A stretch of DNA of 64,000 nucleotides from Pinus tabuliformis (GCA_031772625.1 CM062820.1:1072789369-1072853368); one strand, 5' to 3'. Shown: positions 23,555-33,723, numbered from the stretch's first letter. The notes: generated by a model not told the origin, from the letters alone. Numbers and translations are program-made.

Positions 23555-23566
23555 GCTCTGATACCA
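23555..23566 (-). other. Element C primer-binding site
   Basis: TGGTATCAGAGC on the minus strand matches the canonical plant initiator-Met tRNA primer site exactly, one base from the LTR end. Confidence 0.9.
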
Positions 23567-23567
23567 C

Positions 23568-24184
23568 TGATCCGGATTTAAACAGGAACGCAATAAAACA
23601 TAGAGATAACCATAAACACAAATATGCAATGGAAATAATACTTCACTTCATTAATGTAAAATATTGAAATATGCTTACAAACAATGATGGAAATAAACCA
23701 GCTAGGGCAATGGTAGCTTATCTCTAAGAAGAGATGTGGTGGCTACATGCCTCTGAACTGTCTTACAATGAGGCTCGAAGGCCTATTTATTATTGAGAAA
23801 CAATGGAAAACCCTTAACATTCCAAAACCTAACCCTAGAAGATGAAACGCCAAACTATGGGCCCCATTTGGGTAAATTGGTACATCAACTTCCCGCGGTC
23901 GTAACTTTGGCATACGATCTCCGTTTGACGCGTACAATAGCTCATTAGAAAGATCTATCTGAGCACTACAACTTTGGGTAGGGAAACATTGGTCCACGAT
24001 GTTGCCCCAAGATTTCCCAAAAAACGTCGTTTAGGGCCTCAAAACAACTCCGGAAGTTTAGGACCCAAAAAACTGCTAAAAATAGTAAACTATGCTACAA
24101 TTTAGGAAACTGAAAAGACTGAAAGAAACAATGGTGGGGGTCCAGGTGGACTTGGCAGGTGGCCACCAAGATCCACCTGGATCA
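23568..24184 (-). repeat. Element C 5' LTR
   Basis: 617 bp. One base inside it on the minus strand is TGGTATCAGAGC (23555-23566), a perfect initiator-Met tRNA primer-binding site, so this is the 5' LTR. Confidence 0.93.
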
Positions 24185-24189
24185 GTTTC

Positions 24190-24251
24190 CCCCTCGACGA
24201 GGGTAATTTTTAAGTCGTTGATCTATCTATTTGTGAGTTTGTTGCATAACA
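24190..24251 (+). repeat. Element B 3' LTR, second part
   Basis: It continues the LTR after element C and its target duplication: TTTTTAAGTCGTTGATCTAT...GCATAACA. The CA at 24250-24251 is followed by CTGAG, the right flank of B. Confidence 0.9.
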
Positions 24252-25971
24252 CTGAGAGAACTTGCTTCTTGACTGAAATAGACCCCCAGTCACTCCCATG
24301 ACAAGCCTTCCATGTGATTGAGACCTTCTATTCACTCCCATAGCAAGGAATCCATGTGACTATGGACTTTTCCAAGTAGTTCTATGCCAGTGACCCTGAG
24401 GCACTTTTTCAGGGCTACGACTCAGGCCTCTGCCGAGAAATTCATGAAACTTCCAGAAATGATAAATAACATTTAGACAAGGCTACTAATACAAAATTTG
24501 ATTAAGGACTTTATGTGACCCCTACCATCCATGACAGGGTTTCTGTCAAACACATCATGAACATGTAATCTATAGGTCATAATAACATATCTGAACATAG
24601 GGACCTCATACTTATCTAAGATTTGTCAAGAAGGTTTGATGCCCTCTCATAATAGTTGCATTATCATCTATTAGGTCATATATTCATTAACATTTCATTT
24701 ACTAATCAAAACATGATTAGATCCATAACCAAAGTTTGTCATAACCCATGCTTATAACCATCATATAACCAATAGAATAACAATGATAGAATAGCCATTA
24801 AAGCCACATAATAACAAGTACATTTACACATAAAACACAAGAGGAAAAAAATCTTATTAACATTTGCAAAAGCCAACCAAACTAGGGACTTCCACGTACC
24901 ACCTGACCATAGATTTGGCTAAACCAAATATTTCTTTCATCCAATCACCCCCATGCCATATTCCAAGCATGAATGTGGGATCCACAATATAACCAATCAA
25001 GGCTTCCTCAATATTTATTGTGTATCCTGCCAAGGGATTCCTAGGCCCAAACAATAAACATACACTACATGCTTTACTGCAATCCTGCCATATATCGGTC
25101 AAGAGATCACTAAGCCCTAAACAAACATGGATGCCTCTAGATATATCCACCCAAACTGTGAGGAATTTGTCTATCTCCATCCTCTAGGATTTACAATGTA
25201 CCCCGCCATTACAGTTCAAGGGATTCTTAGGCAAAACGATGGTATTCACAACCAGGATTTACTGTTATCCCGCCATTACCAGTTAAGGGATTCCTAGGCC
25301 TTGTGATTTTTCTTGACACCACCTCACTCAGTTTCGAAACCATCTGGCGATTGAGATTAACCAAGTAAATGAACCTCATCACACCATGGCTATCCAAAAA
25401 TGGCAAGGTAAGGATGAAAACCACTATCACGCCTAGAAAAACCCATTTCAATGATAACAAGAGAACCAAATACACTCATGGATATACCATGCATGCCAAA
25501 GCTTGCAAGGAAATCATAAATGCAACTCAATACCTACAAGTAATCTCGTTGTAGCCCCTTGGTCCCACTCTTCCTTGTTTGATCTTTGCTTCCCTTTTTC
25601 TTTTTGTCCTTCCTTTGGCTTCATTCCTCTAATGCTAGAGTGCTCCAAGAATACTCTAAGTGTATGAGAGTATGAGAGAGTAAAGAGAATAGAGGGAGAT
25701 AGGTCCAAAACTAAACTCACAAAATGTTGTGAACTAATCCTAAAAAGCATTTTTATGAATGGGGCCTCTATTTTCTTCAATTTCCATTATTTTCCCTTCA
25801 TTTTCCTCCTCACATGAAACTTGTGACCTTTCACCTTCCTTTTATCCTATTTTCCATTATTTTCATAAATAAAATGCTAATTAATGCCACTTGTCTTTCC
25901 AAAGCCTTTGCCAATTACCCTTAGCCATATTAAACCAAATGAACACCCACACTGGGATGTTTTGTGCAACA
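24252..25971 (-). repeat. Element O 5' LTR, proximal part
   Basis: This continues O's LTR after element B. The plus-strand end ...GGGATGTTTTGTGCAACA at 25971 is a plausible CA terminus, but without the partner LTR outside the window this edge is inferred. Four diverged copies of a motif built around CCTGCCAAGGGATTCCTAGG lie at 25024-25046, 25082-25117, 25200-25232 and 25266-25300, and two copies of CACTCCCATGACAAG-like text at 24290-24360. No gene is present. Confidence 0.6.
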
Positions 25972-26585
25972 CTCAACTTGGAATAAGTGTCCCATGACCT
26001 TGGTCTTATTTTTTGTTTATTTTTATTACATGTAATTTTAACCTGGGGTTGTTAAATTTTTTAGCAATGGATTGGATTTTTTGTTTGTGGAACCCCTTGC
26101 TTCTGTCGCCTTCAAACACTCTCCTTCAATTTATCCCAATCCTGCAAATCGAGGCCTTCATACAACCTTCAATGGCTGAGTCATTCCTTGACCATTAACA
26201 CCAATTTCTCCTCATTTATACCCCATCTTGGTGAGGAGTCTCATGCTGGTTCTTGTAATGGATACCTCAATGCTTCCAACAGAAATAAAATCATGAGAAT
26301 AAGAAGTTTATTTTACCTTCGATTTCATTGGTGATTCTTGTTCATCGTCTTTGGACAACTCTCCTTTGTTGGTGGAATATTCTCCCATTTTTTCCTCCAC
26401 TTCTTGCTCCAACATGAGCCTCAATTTATTCTTATCTTCCCTTGTATCTTGTAGAAGCCTTCAGAGCTCTCCATTCTATGCTTGAATGTAATGGTTGATA
26501 TCTTCCAAATTTTGATGCTTTGCTCACTTCAATCATTTTCCCATGATGAAATTCATAATCCCTGGAAAAATGGTCATACCACTTG
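25972..26585 (-). other. Retroelement-like relic with coiled-coil text
   Basis: The minus strand over about 26325-26530 encodes coiled-coil-like text (REDKNKLRLMLEQEVEEKMG) ending near an AAGGTAAAAT sequence that could be a splice donor. An ATACCACT word at 26576 (minus AGTGGTAT) resembles the start of an initiator-Met primer site next to the LTR at 26586. The likeliest reading is the 5' body of an old gypsy element. No recognisable domain was found in 25972-26320. Confidence 0.35.
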
Positions 26586-26592
26586 TGATCCG

Positions 26593-26659
26593 GATCTTGG
26601 GAGGAGGCCCCCAAGATCTAAAAAATTGAAATGGATCTTGGGGGGAGGCCCCCAAGATC
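26593..26659. repeat. Two 26-bp palindromes
   Basis: At 26593-26618 and 26634-26659 the sequence reads GATCTTGGG...CCCAAGATC. The second has a perfect 11-bp stem (GATCTTGGGGG / CCCCCAAGATC) with a 4-base loop; the first has a 9-bp stem. They are separated by 15 bases. Confidence 0.85.
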
Positions 26660-26829
26660 TGAAAATTTGAAATGCCAGGAGAAAAATGGAGAACTTCTAG
26701 TAAACAAAACCACATTTTTTTAATTAAAATAGAGAATAACTATAAAATATACATTGTGGTGGACAATATCTCCTTTTACAAAATGTGACTTGTTATTTAT
26801 GGCCTTTTTTAATTACAATACCACAAGTA

Positions 26830-27125
26830 AATTCCACGGGTGGGTAAATACCATGGGTGAATGAATAAAATGGGTGGATGTCACTTACAATGCCATGGTT
26901 AAATTCAATGAGTGGATAAATACCATGAGAGGATGACTACCAAGGGTGGATGCCACTTACAATACCGTGGAAAAATACCATGGGTGGATGCCACTTACAT
27001 TATCATTGGTAAATTCCATGGGTAGATGCCACTTACAGTACCATGGGTAAATTACATGGGCGGATGAATACTATGGGTGGATGAATATCACGGGTGGATG
27101 AATATCATGGGTGGATGTCATTTTC
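26830..27125. repeat. Minisatellite-like array in J LTR
   Basis: About ten imperfect units built from ATACCATGGGTGGATG and CCACTTACAATACCATGGGT. A second array with the same units is at 28735-28774 and 35865-36100, the other J-type LTR. The units are degenerate, so the array is old. Confidence 0.85.
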
Positions 27126-27147
27126 CATTTGGATCATTCCTCCCTCC

Positions 27148-27681
27148 TTAAGAAGAAATTGTCCCCATTGAGTGAAGTTCCCTCCTGAGAAGCCTTTTTT
27201 GAATATGAAGAGCCACTAAAGAGAAGGGTTCTATGTGGTTAACCCATAAACGTGATGAATGAATATTTGAGGATAAAGATACCCTGTAATGAGTGTGACC
27301 AACTGTGATACTAATAGTGTGAGGCCTAGCAAATTGAATTTGATGTGGATGAACCATAACCATGAAACAAAGATTCAAGGATAGAGATACCCTATAATGC
27401 TTGTGACTAACTGTGATAGTAACAGTGTACAACCTAGAAAATGGAATTCGATGAAGTGTGGGTTTGTGGATGACCCATAACCATGAAAATTGAAGATTCA
27501 AGGATAGAGATACCTTGTAATACTTGTGACCAACTGTGATACTAACAGTGTGCAACCTAGTAAATGGACTTCGATGACAAGGATTTTGTGTGGTTGACCC
27601 ATAAATTTGATGTTGGCTGTTAATGAAGTAGCAAGTGCCTGCATAGCCTGGGGTGGGAGGGCACGTCTTCAAAGAACCCAA
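27148..27681 (-). pseudogene. Repeat-bearing ORF stretch next to J LTR
   Basis: A 177-residue minus-strand open stretch contains three similar segments (HTVSITVGHKYYKVSLSLNL, TVTITVSHKHYRVSLSLNL, HTISITVGHTHYRVSLSSN) and ends RRELHSMGTISS, which resembles the end of plant chromovirus pol. At DNA level these are three tandem units of about 115-130 bp over 27235-27610 with AGATTCAAGGATAGAGATAC as the core word. It may be coding or only look so because the unit is open in this frame. Confidence 0.4.
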
Positions 27682-27689
27682 GTGGGATG

Positions 27690-28104
27690 TTGATGAGTGT
27701 GAAGTAGGTTCCTACTAAAGCGGGGTGGGAGGACATGTCTCCAAAGGGAACCTACTCCAAATGCTACTCCAAATTTATAATGGGCACAACTCGGTCAATA
27801 TAACTCAGAATCTTTATTATAACATGTTTTTGGAAATAGAATGATCTTTTTGCATCTTCCCATGTGATTGAAATCCCTATATGGATACCCTAGAACTCAG
27901 GTTCGCGCTACAACTGTCCCGCTGTCAAAAAAGTTTTGAAAAAATAGCTGGTTTTAAATCAACAATATCTCCTTCATCTGAACTCCGATTCAACCGATTT
28001 GTTTCTAATTTTGGTATTTTTTCGCAAAGAATCCAGATCTGATTTTTTTTTGTAAATTTTTGACCAAAACTTTTTGATATGATCTACAAACTCACCTAAA
28101 CCTC
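27690..28104. other. Spacer with no recognised content
   Basis: Between the repeat-bearing stretch and the inverted LTR relic. I see no ORF, repeat partner or regulatory motif here except TTTTTT-rich runs near 28045. Confidence 0.5.
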
Positions 28105-28672
28105 TAGTCAGTTTCATTTGTTTCCTTGTTTATTTAAGAATTTACTATTTTTAGTAGTTTTTTGGGTCCTGAACTTTCGAAGCAGTTTTGACCCCCTAAA
28201 TGACATTTTTTGAGGTCCGTTGTAGGCTCATAAACAAAGGTAGGGGCCTGTGGCAAATATTACAGTGCTCGAAGAGATCTTTGAAAAAAGGTATTGTACA
28301 CGCCAAATAATGATAATACGACCAAGTTATGACCCTGAGAAGTTGGATGCCCAATTAACCCCAACGAGGCCCACAAACTCTTGGCGTTACATCTCCTGGG
28401 GTTATGGTTTTGGGTTTTTATGGTTTTCTCATGTTTTTCAATAATAAAAAGGCCCTTGAGCCTCACTATAACATAGTTCAAAGGCATGTAGCCACCACAT
28501 CTCTTCTCAGAGATAAGCTAAAATCATCCGAGCTAGTCTTATTTTCATTCTGTTTGTAAGCATATTTCAGTATTTGATATTAATGAAATGAAGTGTTATT
28601 TTTGCTACATATCTGTCTTTATGGTTATATCTATAATTTGTTGTGTTCTTATTTAAATTCGGATATGTAATT
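28105..28672 (+). repeat. Diverged, inverted element-C-type LTR relic
   Basis: The plus strand here aligns with the reverse complement of element C's LTR: TTTACTATTTTTAG, then GGTCCTGAACTT, AGCAGTTTTGA, later GGCATGTAGCCACCACATCT, CTCAGAGATAAGCTA and GTAAGCATATTTCAGTAT, ending TTCGGAT. It has diverged far more than the C LTR pair, so it is an older insertion in the opposite orientation. The start lacks clear TG; only the last 570 bases align. Confidence 0.7.
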
Positions 28673-28774
28673 ATAAAATGCGACTTGTTACTTATAGCCT
28701 TTTTTGGTTAATACCACTGGTAAATTCCACAGATGGGTAAATACCATGGTTGAATGAATACCATGGGTGGATGT
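28673..28774. repeat. J-type LTR fragment, left of K
   Basis: Aligns with element J LTR text near 26777-26870 (GTGACTTGTTATTTATGGCC-like and the ATACCATGGGTGGATG array). It ends in GATGT (28770-28774), the left copy of K's target-site duplication; the array resumes at 35865. Confidence 0.7.
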
Positions 28775-30845
28775 TGATGCAGGAGCATTCAACCCAAGAG
28801 AAAATCATTGTAATTAAGTAGACGTAGGGGGTCATGTATTTTTAGGAAGTTGGATTCCTAAGTGTTAAATTGATGTAATATTAGGATTTTGAGTGCATAA
28901 AATAGCCATTAATTAGATAATGTGAGATGTTTGTAAATGCTCTCAAATAAATGAGAACATGAGTGGGCAATAATGACAAAAGAGTCTAATGTCAATTAGA
29001 ACTCTTTAAGCAGTTCCATGATTAGAAGTGGACGTATAGGATAGAGGATTTAGGAGTTAGTTCAGTATATTTAGGAGTTGAACTAGGATTAGTTCAATGA
29101 ACCTTTTTGGTACAAATGTAAGCCTACGGGCAGAGCTCAAGAGGAGGCCACGATTTTGAAGAACAAGCCTGTGAGAGACAAAGGTCTCATTCTTTAATAA
29201 TTGTTGATATTTATTAATACAATCAACTTAATTTCCAATTGAAATGTGTGTTTCGAGTGTTGAATTGTAGGTGAATTCATAGGTTTTGTAACAAGGGTTG
29301 CAGGTAGAGTTCTGCAGAACACACAGAGGAAGAAAATGATACAGATATTTGTAATGGATCACTGAATCCATTTGAAGTATCTAAGAGGACAGTGATCAAA
29401 GGAGCATGCGAATTTAAGCTAAGAGGAAGAGTGCGCAGCGAAATAGCAGACGATGAGAATGTTTGAAGAAAGCTGAACCGCAAAGGAAAATTGAAGAAAT
29501 AGAGTAAAAATGCAAGTGGAAGGAAGATCAGTGAAGTGAAGAAAGAATGAACAACAACCATTAGATCTTATAGATCAACGGCCAGGATCCAATCGCCAAG
29601 GAGACGGAGAAAGATCGCATCGGTGAACTTTAACAAAGGAAGGTGGTTTTGTAATAGTGAAAGCGGATTTCGGGCAGCCTCAAAACTGTAAGTGGTATTG
29701 AGTGTGGTGCACCCGATTCCACTGAGTGTGTTCCACATAGCAGTGAAGCGCAGTGGAGAAACTGCTTCATCGGGTGATTAAATCCCGTGGGTATTATCAA
29801 CCCGAAGCCAAATGTGAACCATCAAATCTACAAAGTAAAGATCAACGGCGGAGATTAAAAGGTAGGTTGTCCGATCGGGGATCGGCGTATGGAAGAGACT
29901 TGCAATAATACAAAGCGCCGATGGATGAGCTACGCTATATAAAATTTGATGTCCGCATTATATGGTTTGGGGCAGAAGTTTAATGTATTTCCTTCGTATT
30001 ATGTTAAAGTGTTGCACTGAGTGTTTAAAGGCTTCTAATAGTCGCATATCAGAATCCGAGGATGATGAGATATACATGTGTTAAAGAATCGTGAAGGAGA
30101 CGATAGCCGATAAGAGGAGATTGGAGATCAGACTTATCGGAGTTCGGAGGTGAGTTTTGTGGAAAGGAAAGCAGAAGATGGACTCGACGATAGCTATAGA
30201 TTCGGGTTTATGATATTTGAAGTCCGGCTCTGTGTTCCAGCAGGCTTTCCCTTTGTTTGGGTATGTTTCCTTTGTAAACGGGATAGTAAGAATTAAGCAT
30301 CGATAGTGTATTCTGGGAAGTAATATAATCGCATATCAGTAAAGCAGAAGGATGGGTATTAAGGTGAACCACAAAGTAGCCGATTGCAATCAGCGATAAA
30401 GGTGGAACCTCGAGAAGTGTGCAGAGACCGTACTAAAGGTGGAAAGGTATGTTTTGTGAGCATTTTCCTTTGTAAATGGTTTTATAAGGAAAAAGCGCCA
30501 AATAAAGGTTTTATGTGTAAATATATATATTAACCAATGTATTTAAGAGGGAAAGGTTGATATATATGCGGCTTATGGGTTTTATAAAGGACTGAAGAGG
30601 GTTTTAATTCTCGATAGAAGGAATTAGAAGGAAGGCTTTAATAAAGTCTTATATGAAGGTTACGAAGATTTAAATATTCCTGATAGGAGATTTAAGTAGG
30701 GTGATTGAGTTCCGATACAAAGGAACTAATGATAAAGAGGCCTTAATCATTTATGGTTTGAAGATTTGACTCCTTTGAGAGTCAAATACCTCGATTGTGC
30801 ATATTTATGCATCCTATGGGTATGTTCCGGGGTAACCCTGCATCA
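28775..30845 (+). repeat. Element K 5' LTR
   Basis: 2071 bp. Text shared with the 3' LTR includes AAATCATTGTAATTAAGTAG, GGTATTATCAACC near 29790 and GGTATGTTCCGGGG near 30817. An ATAAATG-like TATA box lies near 29115 (GGTACAAATGTAAGCC; the 3' LTR has GGTATAAATG). Confidence 0.9.
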
Positions 30846-30848
30846 TAG

Positions 30849-30860
30849 TGGTATCAGAGC
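30849..30860 (+). other. Element K primer-binding site
   Basis: TGGTATCAGAGC, perfect initiator-Met type, three bases after the 5' LTR end. It sets the orientation of K. Confidence 0.9.
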
Positions 30861-31411
30861 CAGGTTGAAGTTGAAACAATTGGTTAAAACAAAAAAAAGA
30901 AATTTGATGAGAAAGAATTGAGAATAGAATATGTGTTAAGGTGTTTATGCAGGCAAGGAAGGATCAGATTCTAATCTAACAGAAGGAAGGCACACAGAGG
31001 TGATGTGTAGCATAACTTGTAGATGTAAGAGATAGAGGAAATCCATACAAAGTACAGATGGAATGGTAAAACAAGATCATGCTGAGATCTTGAAAGTGAG
31101 GTAATATGTTCTGTCTTAAACTGAGAATGTGTTTTTATATACTAATGCATAGGTGACAACAAGAGAAGCTGTGAAAGGAGAACTAGATGTGTTCCTAAAG
31201 ATAGAGTAAGGAAAACACTCTGGAGGAAAAGTGGCAGTGAACTTGAAGAATACAACAAGACGCTGGATAGAGAGAGAGGAAAATTGAAGTGTCCTCAAGA
31301 GATTGCAAAAACCTGGAAGGAGAAAAGGTGTTGCTCAAGAGGAGATTCCAGATAGAGGACCCATGCTTACCAAAAGACTGAGTGAGGAGAGCTTAGTGAG
31401 GTAAGATTACA

Positions 31412-33448
31412 ATGAGGAGGTCTAGCTATTGCAGAGGCTTTCTACAGATGAGTAAGGAGCTCATGAAGAAAGAAGAGGAGAAGATGAATACTAATAGTCA
31501 TAGCAGAGGTTCAGAGAGAAGCCACAATAGAAGGAAGATGAAGAAAGAGGATTTCAAGGCAAATGGCATGCGGATGAGTCAAGAGGAGATTGACAAAGAG
31601 ATTGCGGAGTTAAAAGAACAACTCCATGCATTAAGGAGGATACTTGAAGAAGACTAGAGACTAGGTTGGGTCTTGAGGAAGAAGCCAGTAAGGTGGCATG
31701 AGATGCAGAGAAGGCTACAACAGAGGAAAGTAAGGTGGCTAATGGAAAAACTCAAAGAAGCTGAGTTGGAAATGGAAATGGAAGAGTTCATTTGTGAACC
31801 AGAACAGGGAGAAATTCTGGACGAGAGTGAAGATGAAGACTTGAATATTGAAACTTCAATTGAGACCAAAGGGTCACATGGTTTTAAATTTGACAATTTG
31901 TGGATATTTGCAGGTGAAACATGTAAAGAAAGACAATTTGCTGATATTTTCATAAAGAAGGAAGAAGACAAGCAGAATCCAAATTATGTTTTGGAAGAAG
32001 ATGAGATAGATAGGTCTCATATGCATTTGGGGTTTGAGGAGATTAGAGAGGAGGCCATCGAATAATTTGTGAATCATATGAAGGATTTAGAACAACAAGA
32101 ATATATATGGCTGAGACATCAAGTGGGACCATAAAGTCTTATGTTTTTAAGACTGATAGTTTGTTTGTGGATGCAGAACAAATACAAGAGAATGTTAATG
32201 CAGATGGTGAGACAAGGATAGCTCTTGGAGAAGATAGATAGCAAGAGACTGAAGGAAAACTTGAAGCAAAAACTATGTTACCTGAAAACATAGTAAAGGA
32301 TCATCAGTTCACTATGATGATAGGCATAGTGGAAATAGCCATGGAAGCTATTTAGGAAGAAGGACTTCTACTGAAGGATGTTAAGAAGGAAGAAACCTAT
32401 GCAAAGGATTTAACCTTGGGAGAAGGAACACTAACAAAGGAGTGTTTTGCAGAGGATGAGAAATCTTTTGAAACTGTCAGAAGTATGGAAGAGTATCTTT
32501 TAGAAGATAAAAACTCTGAAGTAAAAGAGGATGGAGAATGTCTCTTAAATGAGAGAAGTAGTGATTTATTGCAGCGACAAGAACTTAATAATGCATTGAT
32601 ATTTGAAATTGAGACAACATAGGAAGAATTTATTGTGAAAGAAGGAGATGAAATTCAGTCTGAAGAGTTGATATGTGAAGTAACAGTTGAGACGGTTGAA
32701 CCTTGTGATTTTCAAATTGATAATTTGTTTATATATGCAGGAATTATAAGTGATGATGAAATACTTATGAAGTGTCACAGAGAAATTACATTACTGGCAT
32801 ATTTGCTGGAAAATTCAGAGTATGACAATGTGATTGTAGAAGGAGGAGTTCACTACAGTGGACAAGAGCAAGAAGACATCATTAGAGCAGATGATTTGGG
32901 GGAGAGACTAGTTGACAGTCTCATGAATTCTTTTGAGAATTCAAAACAACATACTGATCTACTGACAGAGGAGAAAGAAACAGAGCAACAAACTAAATTG
33001 TTGCCAAAGGAAGATAAGGCACAAAAGCCTTATGTTTTTTATTTTAACAAGTGTTTTGTGAGTGCAGGTTTTGTTGCAGATGCTGGAGGAAATTTGGCAC
33101 AGATGAACAGCCAAATAAAGATGAAAGAAGAAGATTATGTGAAAGGATTTAATTCATGGAACAAAGATGTTAAATTACTGGAGAGAGTGTTGGACAATCA
33201 TGAAAGAGGGTAAGGATGATATGGAGGTAGCCAACATAGGAGTCACAACAAAAGTCAGCATAAGAGTCAACGTAGAAGTCAGCATAGCAAGCAAGGCAAA
33301 AGTTGGAACAAGAGAAAAAGAAGAAGAAAAAGTAAACCAACAGCTACAAAGAGAAAGTAACCAGCAACAATTTAAAGAATTAGTGGACAACAACAACAAC
33401 CTGAAACAAAGAGAAGGAGGCAGAAGTAAGAAGCAGAACATGGACTAG
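31412..33448 (+). pseudogene. Charged repeat-bearing reading frame of K
   Basis: The plus-strand text is rich in Glu, Lys and Asp, with coiled-coil-like stretches early (EEIDKEIAELKEQLHALRR; RQFADIFIKKEEDKQNPNYV). The motif F-x-x-D-N-L-[FW]-[IV]-x-A-[GE] or a variant occurs four times, at 31882-31914 (FKFDNLWIFAG), 32146-32178 (FKTDSLFVDAE), 32710-32742 (FQIDNLFIYAG) and 33037-33069 (FYFNKCFVSAG). All four positions have the same remainder on division by three. Spacing is 264, 564 and 327 bp. The last part turns Gln/Asn/Lys-rich. I do not recognise the family; it is not RT, integrase or a zinc-knuckle gag. Confidence 0.55.
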
Positions 33449-33723
33449 TCCAAAGATGTGCTAGAAAAAGAAATTGAAGAAATGTGGCAATTGATGATGA
33501 AGCAGTCCAAATGGAGGAAAATGGTAGCAGCAGGAAGCAAGATCAATCAGAACTTGAACTTGATTGACAAGAAGAAGAAGATGGAGCAGAAGACAGCAAA
33601 AGTGCAGTAGCAGCAAGGGAACAAGACATTTGGATAGTTACAACACAAAGTGTGGGATCCAGGAAGATAAAGATCAGAAGACACATGATCAGGAGATCAT
33701 GAATATTTTCTACTTTGGGAGTC
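33449..33723 (+). other. Element K interior end
   Basis: Purine-rich text without a clear ORF. The bases just before the 3' LTR (CTACTTTGGGAGTC) are a poor polypurine tract. Confidence 0.4.

Larger units (their letters stand above)
18321..24184 (-). mobile_element. Element C: Ty3/gypsy copy in B's 3' LTR
   Basis: A nearly complete minus-strand gypsy copy: 5' LTR 23568-24184, primer site, gag (22504-23526), protease-RT (21203-22528), RNase H (20540-21097), integrase (19440-20540), C-terminal tail (19011-19403), PPT, 3' LTR 18321-18942. LTR ends are TGATCCGG...GGATCA; the GTTTC target duplication (18316-18320, 24185-24189) is exact. LTRs differ at about 33 of 615 positions by hand count (about 5%), plus small indels. 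The element is close to full length but broken in several places. Family relatives in the window are E and the inverted LTR relic at 28.1-28.7 kb. Confidence 0.93.
6789..24251 (+). mobile_element. Element B: Ty3/gypsy copy in O's LTR
   Basis: A plus-strand gypsy copy with TG...CA LTRs: 5' LTR 6789-7117, 3' LTR 18117-18320 resuming 24190-24251. Flanks CTAAG (6784-6788) and CTGAG (24252-24256) are a target-site duplication with one change. Order is LTR, leader, gag (7887-8920), protease (8945-9427), RT-RNase H (9467-10735), integrase (10838-11757), post-integrase tail (17534-17990), PPT, LTR. The LTRs differ at about 8% of comparable positions by hand count, older than its insert C (about 5%). 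Segment D lies in the integrase-tail region and element C in the 3' LTR. It is broken at several points. Same family as A. Confidence 0.9.
26586..27136 (-). repeat. Element J LTR
   Basis: 551 bp, TGATCCGGATC...CATTTGGATCA. A pyrimidine run (TTCCTCCCTCCTTA) at 27137-27150 looks like the polypurine tract of a minus-strand element lying to its right, while a primer-site-like word lies to its left. A related LTR end occurs at 35865-36112. Internally it contains two 26-bp palindromes and a minisatellite-like array. The family shares LTR termini with C but the middle differs. Confidence 0.6.

Noticed and set aside
25972-26585. Host gene exon
   Set aside because: Coiled-coil text with a donor-like GTAAAAT could be an exon, but it is short, lightly broken and adjoins an LTR with a primer-site-like word; a retroelement relic is more likely.
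26830-27125. CRISPR array
   Set aside because: Units are degenerate, without regular spacers of unique sequence, and lie in a plant LTR; a minisatellite-like array explains them.
29277-29561. Hydrophobic minus-strand ORF, repeated at 34253-34549
   Set aside because: It lies in both LTRs of K on the strand opposite transcription. The Leu/Phe/Ser-rich text comes from the purine-rich plus strand; no start context or known domain.
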